A stretch of 64,000 nucleotides of DNA from Sinorhizobium sp. RAC02 (GCF_001713395.1 NZ_CP016450.1:3898501-3962500); one strand, 5' to 3'; numbered from the stretch's first letter, positions 1 to 9,477 are shown. A program made the numbers and translations. The notes: generated from the letters alone by a model not told the origin.

Positions 1-540
1 ATGCAGCAGCTTGACCGGCAGGCCGATGGCGGATGCGTGCTGCCTGTCGAAGGCATGCACCAGCAGGTCCTTGCGGAAAAGCAGGATGAAGCCGGTCGAG
101 GCAAGCGCGATGACAGCCGTTTCGACGAGATCCGAGACGGCGATGCCGAGCATGTCGCCGAACAGGATGTGGTCGAGATGGATGTCCGGCTGGATCTTGA
201 CGTAGAGCACCAGCCCGATCGCGAACATACCGGAGAAGACGATGCCGAGGATGGTGTCTTCCTTCACCCGGCTGTTGTCCTTGAGGTAGCCGGCGGCAAG
301 CGCGCAGAACAGGCCGGCGACGAAGGCGCCGACCGCAAAGGGCAGGCCGACGACATAGGCGATGACGACGCCCGGCAGCACGGCATGGGAGACCGCATCG
401 CCCATCAGCGACCAGCCCTTCAGCACCAGATAACAGGACAGCAGCGCCATCGGCACGGCGATCATCAGCGTCACCAGGAAGGCGTTCTGCATGAAGGCGA
501 GTTGAAAGGGCATGATGGCGAGTTCGAGCGTCTCGTTCAT
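1..540 (-). CDS. sitD: Manganese/iron ABC transporter permease SitD (3' end outside window)
   Basis: Second inner-membrane permease of a SitABCD-type Mn(II)/Fe(II) importer. The 180 visible codons read as a polytopic protein with the ABC-3 family pattern also seen in its neighbour: LKGWSLMGDAVSHAVLPGVV near residues 40-60 and repeated hydrophobic helices. The start at 540 overlaps the stop of sitC by four bases (ATGA), which implies translational coupling. The C-terminus lies beyond position 1, so length and stop are unknown. Family assignment comes from sequence and from position as the last gene of the operon sitA-sitB-sitC-sitD. Confidence 0.9.
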   Translation of the reverse strand, partial: MNETLELAIMPFQLAFMQNAFLVTLMIAVPMALLSCYLVLKGWSLMGDAVSHAVLPGVVIAYVVGLPFAVGAFVAGLFCALAAGYLKDNSRVKEDTILGIVFSGMFAIGLVLYVKIQPDIHLDHILFGDMLGIAVSDLVETAVIALASTGFILLFRKDLLVHAFDRQHASAIGLPVKLLH

Positions 541-1409
541 GGCTTGGCGCCTTCCACGGGTTCGAGCGCCAGTTGGCCCTTGCGGCGTGCGGCAAGCAGG
601 CCGTGTTTCGGGGCGAAGACGAAGGCCAGCAGGAAGATCGCCGTTTGCAGCACGACGATGATGCCGCCGGTCGCACCGTCGAGGAAGTAGGAAATATAGG
701 CGCCGACGAAGCTCGTGCCGGCGCCAAGCGATGCGGCGATGATGATCAGCCGCTGGAAGCGGTCGGTCAAAAGATAGGCGGTGGCCCCCGGCGTCACCAC
801 CATGGCGATGACCAGGAAGGCGCCGACCGTCTGCATGGCGGCGACCGTCGAGGCGCTGAGCAGCGTGAAGAACAGGATTTTCAGGCCCGTCGGGTTGAGG
901 CCGATCGAGCGGGCATGGCTCTCGTCGAAGAAGGTGACCATCAGGTCCTTCCACTTGAACAGCAGGATGATGAGCGTGACCGCGCCGATGATGGCGAGCT
1001 GGATCGTATCCTCGGGGCTGACGGCAAGGATGTTGCCGAGCACGATGGTCTGGATGTTCACCGGCGTCGGCGACAGCGACACCATGAACAGGCCAAGGCC
1101 GAAGAAGGAGGAGAAGATCATGCCGATGATCGCGTCTTCCTTCAGTTTGGTCTGGCGGTTGAGGAAGAGCATGGCGGCGGCGGCAAGCCCGCCGGAGAGG
1201 AAGGCGCCGGCCGCAAAGGGCAGGCCGAGCATATAGGCGCCGGCGACGCCCGGCACGATCGAGTGCGAGAGCGCATCGCCGATCAGCGACCAGCCCTTCA
1301 GCATGAGATAGGCGGAGAGGAAGCCGCAGATGCAGCCGACCAGCGCGCTGACCCACATGGCGTTGACCATGTAGCCGTAACCGAAGGGCTCGAGGAGCGT
1401 GTCGATCAC
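537..1409 (-). CDS. sitC: Manganese/iron ABC transporter permease SitC
   Basis: ABC-3 family inner-membrane permease, 290 residues, about the normal family length. It forms the translocation channel together with SitD. Visible features are several hydrophobic helices and the motif [18 protein letters not shown] near residues 38-55, shared with SitD, so the two permeases are clear paralogues. The start overlaps the end of sitB by four bases and the stop overlaps the start of sitD, a tightly coupled operon. Substrate (Mn over Fe or Zn) is inferred from the operon type and its promoter, not from the permease alone. Confidence 0.93.
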   Translation of the reverse strand: MIDTLLEPFGYGYMVNAMWVSALVGCICGFLSAYLMLKGWSLIGDALSHSIVPGVAGAYMLGLPFAAGAFLSGGLAAAAMLFLNRQTKLKEDAIIGMIFSSFFGLGLFMVSLSPTPVNIQTIVLGNILAVSPEDTIQLAIIGAVTLIILLFKWKDLMVTFFDESHARSIGLNPTGLKILFFTLLSASTVAAMQTVGAFLVIAMVVTPGATAYLLTDRFQRLIIIAASLGAGTSFVGAYISYFLDGATGGIIVVLQTAIFLLAFVFAPKHGLLAARRKGQLALEPVEGAKP

Positions 1410-2275
1410 GGCGTCTTCTCCTTCTCGGGCTCGCCATAGATGACGAAGGGGCGTTCGTCGTCGGTGATGACCGTGATCGAGCGCTTGTCCTCGTCGTCGT
1501 GCAGGTCGTGGCCGCCGAGAATGAAGTGACGCAGCACGCCGCCGAAGGCGCGCTCCAGATTGGCCTCGGTAAAGGTTTCCGCCGTCGGCCCGGAGGCGAT
1601 GACCGTGCCTTTCACGAAGACGGTGCGGTCGCAGAAATCCGGCACGCTGCCGAGATTGTGCGTCGAGACCAGCATGACGCGGCCTTCGTCGCGCAGCTTG
1701 CCAAGCAGTTCGACGATCTGCTCTTCCGTGTTGACGTCGACGCCGGTGAAGGGTTCGTCGAGCAGGATCACCTGGCCTTCCTGCGCCAGCGCCCGGGCAA
1801 GAAAGACGCGCTTGCGCTGCCCGCCGGAAAGCTCGCCGATCTGGCGCTTGCGGAAGGCCGCCATGTTGACGCGCGACAGCGCCTCGTCGACCAATTCGTG
1901 GTCGCGCTTGCTCGGAATACGCAGCCAGTTCATGTGGCCGTAGCGGCCCATCATCACCACGTCCTCGACGAGCACGGGAAACGTCCAGTCGACCTCTTCG
2001 GCCTGCGGCACATAGGCGACGAGGTTCTGCTTCAGCGCCTCCTTCACGGAAAGGCCGAGGATCGTCACCTTGCCGGCGGCGACCGGCACGAAGCCCATGA
2101 TCGCCTTGAACAGGGTGGATTTACCGGCCCCGTTGACGCCGACGAGCGCCGTGATCGTGCCCTTCGGCACGGAGAAGCTGGCATGCCGCAGCGCCGTCAT
2201 GCCGTTGCGATAGGTGACGGTCACGTCTTCCGCGACGATGCCGTCCACCTTTTTCGGCTTGCCGCCCATCATCAT
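1406..2275 (-). CDS. sitB: Manganese/iron ABC transporter ATP-binding protein SitB
   Basis: Cytoplasmic ATPase of the SitABCD importer, 289 residues. Walker A is GVNGAGKS (about residues 46-53), the signature is [15 protein letters not shown] and Walker B is [12 protein letters not shown]. The C-terminal extension contains [17 protein letters not shown], a His/Asp-rich stretch often seen in metal transporter ATPases. Three ATG codons in a row (2275, 2272, 2269) could each start it; 2275 is chosen because its ATGA overlaps the TGA stop of sitA. Confidence 0.94.
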   Translation of the reverse strand: MMMGGKPKKVDGIVAEDVTVTYRNGMTALRHASFSVPKGTITALVGVNGAGKSTLFKAIMGFVPVAAGKVTILGLSVKEALKQNLVAYVPQAEEVDWTFPVLVEDVVMMGRYGHMNWLRIPSKRDHELVDEALSRVNMAAFRKRQIGELSGGQRKRVFLARALAQEGQVILLDEPFTGVDVNTEEQIVELLGKLRDEGRVMLVSTHNLGSVPDFCDRTVFVKGTVIASGPTAETFTEANLERAFGGVLRHFILGGHDLHDDEDKRSITVITDDERPFVIYGEPEKEKTP

Positions 2276-3162
2276 TGCGACAGGCCCTTCACGATGGTCT
2301 CGGAGGTCACGCGCAACAGGTCGAGATAGGTCGGCACCGGGCCGTCCGCCTCGCTCAGCGAGTCGACATAGAGGATACCGCCATAGGTAGCGCCCGTTTC
2401 GGCAGCGACCTGCTTGGCCGGGTCGGCAGAGACGGTGCTTTCGGAGAAGACGACGTGGATATTGTGCTCGCGAACGGCGTCGATCACCGCCTTCACCTGC
2501 TTGGGCGTGCCCTGCTGGTCGGCATTGATCGGCCAGAGGAAGAGTTCCTTGAGGCCGAAATCGCGGGTGAGGTAGCTGAAGGCGCCTTCGCTGGTCACGA
2601 GCCAGCGTTTTTCCGCCGGCAATGCGCCGATCTTTGCCTTCATCTCCTCGCCGAGCGCGGTGATCTTCGCGCTATAGGCCTTGGCGTTGGCGTCATAGGT
2701 GGCGGCATTGGCGGGATCGAGCGCGACGAGCGCCTTGCGGATATTCTCGACATAGATCAGCGCATTGTTGGGCGACATCCAGGCATGCGGGTTCGGCTTG
2801 CCCTGGTAGGGACCGTCCACGATGCTCATCGGCTCGATGCCCTCGCTGACCGTGACGTTCGGCACGTCGCCGAGATTGGCGAGAAACTTCTGGAACCAGA
2901 GTTCCAGGTTGAGGCCGTTCCACAGCACCAGATTGCCGCCCTGGGCCTTCAGGATGTCGCGCGGCGTCGGCTGGTAGTTGTGGATTTCGGCACCCGGCTT
3001 GGTGATCGATTCCACGACTGCCGCATCGCCCGCGACGTTCGAGGCGATGTCGGCGATGATGGTGAAGGTCGTGACGACCTTCGGCTTTTCCTGTGCGATT
3101 GCGGGGGCGGCGGAAACCAGCGTCAGGCTGACAAGAAGGGCATTGAACGAACGGCGGAGCAT
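2272..3162 (-). CDS. sitA: Manganese/iron ABC transporter substrate-binding protein SitA
   Basis: Periplasmic metal-binding protein of the ZnuA/TroA/SitA cluster, 296 residues, first gene of sitABCD. It has a cleavable signal peptide (about 1-23, ending AAPAIAQ). Likely metal ligands are His in EIHNYQP, His in NPHAWMS, Glu in TSEGAFSY and Asp in LYVDSLSE; the His-His-Glu-Asp set and the absence of a long His-rich loop fit Mn/Fe rather than Zn. The start at 3162 is preferred over an upstream in-frame ATG at 3198 because AGGAGAG precedes it and the upstream codons lie in the promoter/operator. Confidence 0.92.
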   Translation of the reverse strand: MLRRSFNALLVSLTLVSAAPAIAQEKPKVVTTFTIIADIASNVAGDAAVVESITKPGAEIHNYQPTPRDILKAQGGNLVLWNGLNLELWFQKFLANLGDVPNVTVSEGIEPMSIVDGPYQGKPNPHAWMSPNNALIYVENIRKALVALDPANAATYDANAKAYSAKITALGEEMKAKIGALPAEKRWLVTSEGAFSYLTRDFGLKELFLWPINADQQGTPKQVKAVIDAVREHNIHVVFSESTVSADPAKQVAAETGATYGGILYVDSLSEADGPVPTYLDLLRVTSETIVKGLSQ

Positions 3163-3179
3163 CGGCTCTCCTGAGCTGC

Positions 3180-3197
3180 TTTTGCGAATGAGTTGCA
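3180..3197 (+). promoter_or_regulatory. Candidate Mur/MntR operator, copy 1 (over the sit transcription start)
   Basis: TTTTGCGAATGAGTTGCA lies over the expected +1 of the sit promoter. It matches the inverted copy at 3237-3254 in 17 of 18 positions. In rhizobia sit genes are repressed with manganese by Mur (a Fur-family protein) or MntR; assignment of this site to Mur is inference. Confidence 0.65.
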
Positions 3198-3201
3198 TTA
3201 A

Positions 3202-3229
3202 ACTATAGGGCGCTTTCGGCGCCTGTCAA
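3202..3229 (-). promoter_or_regulatory. sitABCD promoter
   Basis: Reading leftward, TTGACA (3229-3224) and TATAGT (3207-3202) are separated by 16 bases, close to a sigma70/RpoD consensus. The expected transcription start is near 3195, about 33 bases before the sitA ATG. The spacer itself contains the inverted repeat GGCGC-CGAAA-GCGCC. The promoter is bracketed by two inverted copies of an 18-base site listed separately. Confidence 0.8.
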
Positions 3230-3236
3230 ACGCAAT

Positions 3237-3254
3237 TGCAAATCATTCGCAAAA
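3237..3254 (-). promoter_or_regulatory. Candidate Mur/MntR operator, copy 2 (upstream of the -35)
   Basis: Read on the minus strand this is TTTTGCGAATGATTTGCA, one mismatch from copy 1 and in opposite orientation. It ends about 8 bases upstream of the -35 hexamer, so the two sites bracket the promoter as expected for a repressor that can hold both. Confidence 0.65.
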
Positions 3255-3342
3255 ATGTCCCGAAATCGGACGCCGGCGTTTAAAACTTCCGAAACGCCCG
3301 CCGTGTAATGTGCGCAAAGTTCGCGTGGTCTCGGCGCGTTCC

Positions 3343-4080
3343 ATGTTCCTGCGTTCAAAGAGAAGTCTGTCGCCCGTGAAGTTCCTTCCGACCTCGTTCC
3401 GCTTGTCCCGGAAGCTTCTCATCATCGTCGCCGGTGTCGTCGTGCTGACCGGCGCGTCCGGTGCCGCGGCGATTTTCGTCGGGCGCGAGGCGTTGCTCGG
3501 GCCGCCCTCGGAACAGGTGTCGGGCGTCGCCTGCACCACGGTCACCACCGTTCGCCTCGACCGCAACGGCCAGCACTGGCTGCGCAAATATGTGCGTTCG
3601 GATGCCAAGGACGGTGAAGTGCGCATCAAGACGGCGCTGCGCGTCGCCGGTGCCGTCTCCAACCATGAGGCGGCCGATCTCTACCAGGTCATCCTGCTCG
3701 ATGCGGCAGGCCCGATAAACCGCGCCGACATGCGCGGCCGCGCCATCGGCGCCGAAGTGCTCTTCGCCCGCGATCCTTCCGCCATCCCCGGCATGAACGC
3801 GCCCTTCGTCGCGCGCTATACCGATGGCACGCCGGCCGAAAACGGCGAGTTTTACGGCGAGCGTAAGGAATTGTCGCTCGACGAGATCAAGACCATCGTC
3901 ACGGGCATGGAAGAGCGGGCGGATTGTGTCGATCCGAATGCCGTGGCGGAGGAGGGCGGTGGACACGGCGAAGCGAAAGCTGAAGGTGGCCATGAAGCGC
4001 CGGCCGAAGGCGAGGGCGGTGGCGACCATGCCGCCGCTGCCGAAGAAGGCACGCAAGAGGTCGCCAAGAGCGAACACTAA
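3343..4080 (+). CDS. Membrane-anchored protein of unknown function with acidic Ala/Gly tail
   Basis: I do not recognise a family. From the ATG at 3343 it has 245 residues: a basic N-terminus, one hydrophobic helix (about 21-40, KLLIIVAGVVVLTGASG), a folded region of about 150 residues and a low-complexity tail rich in Glu, Gly, Ala and His. This topology suggests an inner-membrane anchor with the body in the periplasm. A GTG at 3310 and a GTG at 3376 are alternative starts; none has a strong ribosome site. It is divergent from sitA, whose promoter region it abuts, so shared control is possible but unproven. Confidence 0.6.
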   Translation: MFLRSKRSLSPVKFLPTSFRLSRKLLIIVAGVVVLTGASGAAAIFVGREALLGPPSEQVSGVACTTVTTVRLDRNGQHWLRKYVRSDAKDGEVRIKTALRVAGAVSNHEAADLYQVILLDAAGPINRADMRGRAIGAEVLFARDPSAIPGMNAPFVARYTDGTPAENGEFYGERKELSLDEIKTIVTGMEERADCVDPNAVAEEGGGHGEAKAEGGHEAPAEGEGGGDHAAAAEEGTQEVAKSEH

Positions 4081-4100
4081 GCGCTGGTGGGGGAGACTTG

Positions 4101-4243
4101 CCCCTCATCCCGCTGCCGCGACCTTCTCCCCGCAGGCGGGGAGAAGGGATATGCCGAACCGGCCACCCGATGTCAGGAAACCATAGCGCCTTGTCCCCTT
4201 CGCCCCGCTTGCGGGGAGAAGGAGCCGGCAGGCGGATGAGGGG
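4101..4243. repeat. Palindromic mosaic repeat (RIME-like), copy 1
   Basis: The stretch between the membrane protein and lysS is bounded by CCCCTCATCC (4101-4110) and its inverse GGATGAGGGG (4234-4243). Inside are two strong palindromes built on CTTCTCCCC and GGGGAGAAGG. The same modules recur at 15925-16049. This resembles the rhizobial intergenic mosaic element (RIME, two large palindromes); the name is assigned from memory of that family. Confidence 0.7.
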
Positions 4244-4264
4244 TCGTGCCGGCTGTAAAGGCTG

Positions 4265-5761
4265 TCAGTCAGCCTTTGCCCGGCGGGCCGGGAAGAGGAT
4301 GACGTCGCGGATCGACGGGGCGTTGGTGAGCAACATGATCAGGCGGTCGACACCGATGCCGAGGCCACCGGCGGGCGGCATGCCCTGGTCGATGGCGTCC
4401 AAAAACTCGTCGTCGAGCTGCTTGGACTTCTCGCCGCGGGCATGGGCCTGTTCGAGTTGCTCGACCATGCGGGCGCGTTGCTCTTCCGGATCGTTCAATT
4501 CGGAAAACGCATTGCCGAGTTCCCAGGTGTTGCAATAGGTCTCGAAACGCTCGACGAGGCGCGGTTCTCCCGGCACTTCCTTGGCGAAGGGCGAGATGTC
4601 CTTCGGGAAGTGGGTGACGTGGCTCGGCTGGATCAGTGTCGGCTCGACCTTTTCCTCGAAGAGGAAGGCAAGGCATTCGCCCCAGGTCCAGTCCTTCTCG
4701 ACTTCGAAGCCGGCGGCCTTGGCGGCAGCGCGGGCTTCCTCGTCCGTCTTGAGGGCGAGGAAGTCGATGCCGGTTACGTCCTTGACGGCATCAGGCATCG
4801 GCACACGCTTGAACGGACCCTTGAAGGAGATTTCCTTGTCGCCATAGGCAAATTCCGTCGAGCCGTGGATCTTGACCGCGAGCTCGGCGAACAGGCGCTC
4901 CACGAGGTCCATGATGTCCTCGTAGTCGGCATAGGCCCAGTAGCACTCCATCATGGTGAATTCGGGGTTGTGCCGCGTCGACACGCCCTCATTGCGGAAG
5001 TTGCGGTTGATCTCGAACACCTTGTCGGTGAGGCCGGAGACCAGCGTGCGCTTCAGATAGAGCTCCGGCGCGATGCGCAGGAACATATCGAGCTTCAGCG
5101 TGTTGTGGTGCGTCTTGAAGGGCTCGGCCGTCGCGCCGCCATAGACGGAGTGCAGCATCGGCGTCTCGACTTCCATGAAACCGTCGTTTTCCATGAAGCG
5201 GCGGATGCCCGAGACGATCTTCGAGCGCTGCTGGAAACGCAGCTTCGATTCCTCGTTGGTCATGATGTCGAGGTGGCGCTTGCGGTAGCGGATTTCGATA
5301 TCCGCCACGCCATGCCACTTTTCCGGCATCGGCAGCAGGGTCTTCGTCAGCATGACGATCTCCTGCGCGTTGATCGTCAGCTCGCCACGCTTCGTGCGGC
5401 GCACGACACCGGTGACGCCGATGATGTCGCCGAGGTCGATCATCGGCAGCAGTGCGCGCGCCTCTTCCGGCGTCGTGTCCTTGTGCGAAAAGATCTGGAT
5501 TTTTCCCGAGGCGTCATGGATGTCCATGAACATGCCGGAGTTGCGCGAGGAATAGACGCGGCCGGCAACGGTCACGACGTCGCCGCTCTCGGTGTCGAGT
5601 TCCAGCGTCTCGTATTTCTCAGCGAGCTCCGCATTGGTCATCGTGCGGTGGAAATGCGCCGGATAGACGTCGCCAATCGTCTTGCGCAGCTGGTTGAGCT
5701 TCTGGCGGCGGACTTCCGTCGGATCGGAGGAAAGGCCGGTTTCTGTCTTCGTGTCGGTCAT
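4265..5761 (-). CDS. lysS: Lysine--tRNA ligase, class II (LysRS)
   Basis: Charges tRNA-Lys in the cytoplasm. The 498 residues are the usual length. An N-terminal OB-fold anticodon-binding domain (about 55-160, with VAGRVYSSRNSGMFMDIHDASG) precedes the class II catalytic core. Visible class II motifs are FMEVETPMLH (motif 1), FRNEGVSTRHNPEFTMME (motif 2) and GLGIGVDRLIML (motif 3). It follows gltX by 12 bases on the same strand, so the two synthetase genes very likely form an operon. The downstream side carries the palindromic repeat rather than a simple terminator. Confidence 0.97.
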   Translation of the reverse strand: MTDTKTETGLSSDPTEVRRQKLNQLRKTIGDVYPAHFHRTMTNAELAEKYETLELDTESGDVVTVAGRVYSSRNSGMFMDIHDASGKIQIFSHKDTTPEEARALLPMIDLGDIIGVTGVVRRTKRGELTINAQEIVMLTKTLLPMPEKWHGVADIEIRYRKRHLDIMTNEESKLRFQQRSKIVSGIRRFMENDGFMEVETPMLHSVYGGATAEPFKTHHNTLKLDMFLRIAPELYLKRTLVSGLTDKVFEINRNFRNEGVSTRHNPEFTMMECYWAYADYEDIMDLVERLFAELAVKIHGSTEFAYGDKEISFKGPFKRVPMPDAVKDVTGIDFLALKTDEEARAAAKAAGFEVEKDWTWGECLAFLFEEKVEPTLIQPSHVTHFPKDISPFAKEVPGEPRLVERFETYCNTWELGNAFSELNDPEEQRARMVEQLEQAHARGEKSKQLDDEFLDAIDQGMPPAGGLGIGVDRLIMLLTNAPSIRDVILFPARRAKAD

Positions 5762-5773
5762 TTTTCTTGTTCC

Positions 5774-7243
5774 TTACTTTCCGCCGCCCACCATCGAGGC
5801 CACCACCTGTGCCGCTACTTTCAGGCGCTGGCGCACCACCGAGCGGCCGAGGATGGCCATGCTGTCGAACAGCGGCAGCGAGCGCGACGAGCCGGAGACG
5901 GCGACGAAGAGCGGGGCCACGACGACCTTGAGCTTCTTGCCGAGCCGGTCGGCGCTGGCGCGCAGTTCCGCTTCGATGCTCTCGACGGTCCATTCCGGCA
6001 TCTTTTCGAGGTCCGGCTGGACCTGGTTCAAGACGTCGAGAATTTCTTCCGGCGTGGACTTCACCTTGGCAAAGGCCTCCGGCGTCAGGCCGAGATCCGA
6101 CTTCAGCAGGAAGCCGGTGAGGTCAGGCAGTTCGCCGAGCTTGGAGATGCGCGACTGCGAGAGTTTCAGGCCCTGGCGGATGCGGTCGTTTTCCATCGCC
6201 CAGGCCAGCACGCGGCCTGTGAATTCCTCTTCCGTCAGCTGCTCGCGCAGCCAGCGGCCGTTCAGCCAGTCGAGCTTCTGGATGTCGAAGATCGCGCCGG
6301 CCTTGGAGAGGTTGTCCGGATCGAACTTTTCGGCAAGCTGATCCATGGTGAGCAGCTCTTCACCCTCGGCGATCTGGATGAAGAACAGGCCCAGAAAGTT
6401 CATCAGCGCTTCCGGCAGGTAGCCGAGCGCCGAATAGTAGGAGATCGACGTCGGGTTCTTGCGCTTGGACAGCTTCGACTTGTCGTGATTGCGCATCAGC
6501 GACAGGTGCATGAAGACCGGCGGCTCGAGGCCGAGATAGTGGTAGATGAGGATGTGCTTCGGCACGGAGGCGAGCCATTCCTCGCCGCGCGCCACATGGG
6601 TGATCTTCATCAGGTGGTCATCGACCACGTTCGCCATGTGATAGGTCGGCATGCCGTCGGCCTTGAGCAGCACCTGCATGTCGACGGCATCCCACGGGAT
6701 TTCGACCGGGCCGTAGACGCCGTCGACGAACTTGCACGAGCCCTCGGTCGGGATCTTCATGCGCACGACATGCGGCTCGCCGGCGTCGACGCGGCGGGTT
6801 ACTTCTTCCGCGGAAATGTGCAGGCAGAGACCGTCATATTTCGGCGGCTTGCCGGCGGCGCGCTGGGCTTCCCGCATTTCGGTCAGCCGCTCGGGCGTAC
6901 AGAAGCACTTGAAGCCGTGGCCGTTGGCGACGATCTTGTCGACATAGGGACGGTACATGTCCTTGCGGTCGGACTGGCGATAGGGACCGTAGGGACCGCC
7001 GATGTCTGGGCCTTCCGACCATTCCAGGCCACACCATTTCAGCGCGTCCAGCACCTTCTGCTCGAATTCCGGCGTCGAGCGCGTGGCGTCCGTATCCTCG
7101 ATGCGCAGGATGAAGGTGCCGTTGTGCTTTTTCGCGAAGAGATAGTTGAACAGCGCGATATAGGCGGTGCCGACATGCGGTTCGCCGGTCGGGGAGGGTG
7201 CGATGCGTACGCGAACGCCGGACGCGGTTCCGGAAGTGCTCAT
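5774..7243 (-). CDS. gltX: Glutamate--tRNA ligase (class I)
   Basis: Class I synthetase charging tRNA-Glu (and in many alphaproteobacteria tRNA-Gln, later amidated by GatCAB). 489 residues, normal length. The HIGH-type motif is PSPTGEPHVGTAY near residues 17-29 and the KMSKS-type motif is DKSKLSKRKN near residue 250. Alphaproteobacteria often carry two gltX copies; whether this is the discriminating or non-discriminating one cannot be told here. It is the first gene of the gltX-lysS pair. Confidence 0.97.
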   Translation of the reverse strand: MSTSGTASGVRVRIAPSPTGEPHVGTAYIALFNYLFAKKHNGTFILRIEDTDATRSTPEFEQKVLDALKWCGLEWSEGPDIGGPYGPYRQSDRKDMYRPYVDKIVANGHGFKCFCTPERLTEMREAQRAAGKPPKYDGLCLHISAEEVTRRVDAGEPHVVRMKIPTEGSCKFVDGVYGPVEIPWDAVDMQVLLKADGMPTYHMANVVDDHLMKITHVARGEEWLASVPKHILIYHYLGLEPPVFMHLSLMRNHDKSKLSKRKNPTSISYYSALGYLPEALMNFLGLFFIQIAEGEELLTMDQLAEKFDPDNLSKAGAIFDIQKLDWLNGRWLREQLTEEEFTGRVLAWAMENDRIRQGLKLSQSRISKLGELPDLTGFLLKSDLGLTPEAFAKVKSTPEEILDVLNQVQPDLEKMPEWTVESIEAELRASADRLGKKLKVVVAPLFVAVSGSSRSLPLFDSMAILGRSVVRQRLKVAAQVVASMVGGGK

Positions 7244-7405
7244 GGTTTGGCCCGTCTTGACATGGTTTTGCGCCCCCGGCCGGAGGACCCGGCGTCGAAG
7301 GCGTCACTTTGCGAGGAAGAGCCCGGTTTTCGCGGGGAAAAGGCTCTCCGTTGGGCTGGTTGAGACCATATTCAGCCCGGCACGTCAAGAAAAAGTCGGT
7401 CGGCG

Positions 7406-9178
7406 CTACTGCACCGGCCAGACGTAAAGCAGTGCCGGCACGCTGACGAGAACGATCAGCAGGGAGAGCGGCAGGCCGACGCGCGGATAATCGGCGAATT
7501 TGTAGCCGCCCGGCCCCATGACCAGCGTGTTGCACTGGTGGCCGACGGGGGTGAGGAAGTCGCAGCCGGCGCCGATCGCCACCGCCATCAGGAAGGCCTC
7601 GGGCCTGTAGCCGAGCGCGCTTGCGAAACTCGCGGCGATCGGCGCCATGACGAGCACGGTCGCGGCGTTGTTGAGGAAGGGCGTCACGGCCATCGCGGTC
7701 AGCAGGATGAGGCCAAGCGCGCCGAAGGGCGGCAGGTGCACGGCGACGTCACCGAGCCAGCCGGCGATCAATTCGCTGGCGCCGGTCGTACGCAGGCTGT
7801 CGGAAACGGGAATGAGGGCGGCGAGCATGACGAGGATCGGCCCGTCGAGTGCGGTATAGGCCTCGCGCAGCGGCACGGCCTTGAACAGCACCATGGCCAC
7901 GGCGGCGGCGAAGAAGCCGGTTGCGACCGGCACGAAGCCGAGCGCGGTGGAGGCCATGGCGGCGATCAGGATCAGCACGGGAATGATCGCCCGCCTGGGC
8001 GCGCCGAGCAGGATTTCGCGCTGGGCCAGCGGCAGCAGGCCGAGTTCCGGCAGCAACGCCGGCAGCGTGCGGTTGTTGCCCTGGATCACGATCATGTCGC
8101 CCGGGCGAAGGCGGACTTCGGAAAGCTTTTCGCGAAGGCGCTGGCCCTGCCGGCTGACGGCGAGCAGGTTGATGCCGTGAGAGTGGAACAGCGCGATGCT
8201 GCGCGCCGAAATGTCGATGAGGCGGGAATCGTTGCCGACGACGGCCTCGATGGCGCTGATTTCGCCGGCCTCGCCACGTCCGGCGCGGATCGGCTTGCCG
8301 GAGAGGGTGAGGCCGGTGGCGGAGACGACCTTGTCGAGCGCGCTTGCCGTGCCTTCCATCAGGATCGTGTCGTTCACCAATAGCCGCACATCGGGCAGGG
8401 GCGTGATGTGGACATGGCCGCGGATGATGGCTGTCGCAATCACCTCGCCATCGCCGTTCCTCAGGATTTCGTTGAGTGATTTTCCGACCGACGGCGAACC
8501 TTCCTCCACCGTCGCGTCCGAGGAGTAGGCTGAGGCCTCCAGCGATTCCTCGATGCTGGCATTGCTGTTGGCACGCTCGGGCACGATGCGGTTGAAGAAC
8601 AGCATGAAGAGGATGCCGCACACCGTCAGGGCCGCGCCGACGGGCGTGAAGTCGAACATGGTGAAGCTCTCGCCCGTGATCTCTTCGCGCAGCCGCGAGA
8701 CGACGATGTTCGGCGAGGTGCCGATCTGGGTCATCAGGCCGCCGAGCAAGGCCGCGAAGGCCATCGGCATCAGGAATTTCGAGGGCGGGGTGCCGGATTT
8801 CTTGGCGAACTGGAAGGCGAGCGGCATCATGATGGCGAGCGCGCCGATATTCTTGATGAAGGCCGAGAGCACGGCGACGGAGACGAGCAGCAGCGCAAGC
8901 TGGCTCTGCTTCGAGGTGAGGTTCGGAAAGAACCGCTTGACCGCCAGGTTGACGATGCCCGAGCGCGCGACGGCGGCACTCACCATCAGCGCGCTGCCGA
9001 CAATGATCACGATGTCGTCGCTGAAACCGGAAAAAGCCTTGTCGAAGGGCACGATGCCGAGCGCAAGCGCCAGGAGCAGCGAACCGCAGGCGACGAGGTC
9101 GTAGCGAAACCGTCCCCAGATGAACGCCGCCATCATCAGGCCGATGACGACGAAGGCGAAGGTCTGCTCAAGTGTCAT
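7406..9178 (-). CDS. SLC13/DASS-type transporter with two internal TrkA-C (RCK_C) domains
   Basis: Polytopic inner-membrane protein of the divalent anion:sodium symporter or CitT group, 590 residues from the ATG at 9178. The N-terminal half has about five hydrophobic helices, including VSAAVARSGIVNL and ALLGGLMTQIGTSPNIVVS. Residues about 210-380 form a soluble insert with two RCK_C-like repeats (for example EVRLRPGDMIVIQGN). The C-terminal half repeats the membrane fold, with TAMAVTPFLNNAATVLVMAP and GAGCDFLTPVGHQCN. This architecture is common for sulfate or dicarboxylate transporters; the substrate is not shown. An ATG at 9265 would add 29 poorly conserved-looking residues and is less likely. 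Confidence 0.85.
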   Translation of the reverse strand: MTLEQTFAFVVIGLMMAAFIWGRFRYDLVACGSLLLALALGIVPFDKAFSGFSDDIVIIVGSALMVSAAVARSGIVNLAVKRFFPNLTSKQSQLALLLVSVAVLSAFIKNIGALAIMMPLAFQFAKKSGTPPSKFLMPMAFAALLGGLMTQIGTSPNIVVSRLREEITGESFTMFDFTPVGAALTVCGILFMLFFNRIVPERANSNASIEESLEASAYSSDATVEEGSPSVGKSLNEILRNGDGEVIATAIIRGHVHITPLPDVRLLVNDTILMEGTASALDKVVSATGLTLSGKPIRAGRGEAGEISAIEAVVGNDSRLIDISARSIALFHSHGINLLAVSRQGQRLREKLSEVRLRPGDMIVIQGNNRTLPALLPELGLLPLAQREILLGAPRRAIIPVLILIAAMASTALGFVPVATGFFAAAVAMVLFKAVPLREAYTALDGPILVMLAALIPVSDSLRTTGASELIAGWLGDVAVHLPPFGALGLILLTAMAVTPFLNNAATVLVMAPIAASFASALGYRPEAFLMAVAIGAGCDFLTPVGHQCNTLVMGPGGYKFADYPRVGLPLSLLIVLVSVPALLYVWPVQ

Positions 9179-9442
9179 GCGTATGGCCCGTGCGGCAGGA
9201 AGATGCTTGGCATGAATTCCGTCGGGGCCTTTCCGGTTCCATTGCAAGCAACGGGCACCGGCCATGAACTTTCGCGGAACAATCTGTCCGCCGAAAGGTT
9301 TGCCAAGGGAAGGCGGGCCGTGTCAACCGGACGCGACGGGGATGGAGAACACGGGGGTTTTTCCGGTTTCTTCCCGTGGCCAACGAAACGGCAGGCGAGC
9401 TCCCCACCCGTCCGGTTCGTCTTCAGCAGTTCCCCAAATTGA

Positions 9443-9470
9443 AACCGGCGGGATGAAGGTCCCGCCGGTT
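9443..9470 (-). terminator. Hairpin terminator after the terC-like gene
   Basis: An 11-bp stem AACCGGCGGGA / TCCCGCCGGTT with a six-base loop begins 8 bases after the terC-like stop codon. On the minus strand the following bases are TCAATTT, only a weak T run; on the plus strand CTTTTTG follows, so it may work in both directions. Confidence 0.6.
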
Positions 9471-9477
9471 CTTTTTG

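Noticed and set aside
4442..7363. Very long open frame (973 codons) on the plus strand across lysS and gltX
   Set aside because: It lies antisense to two clear tRNA synthetase genes; the translation is rich in Arg, His, Asp and Glu without domains, as expected from the shadow of GC-rich codon use.
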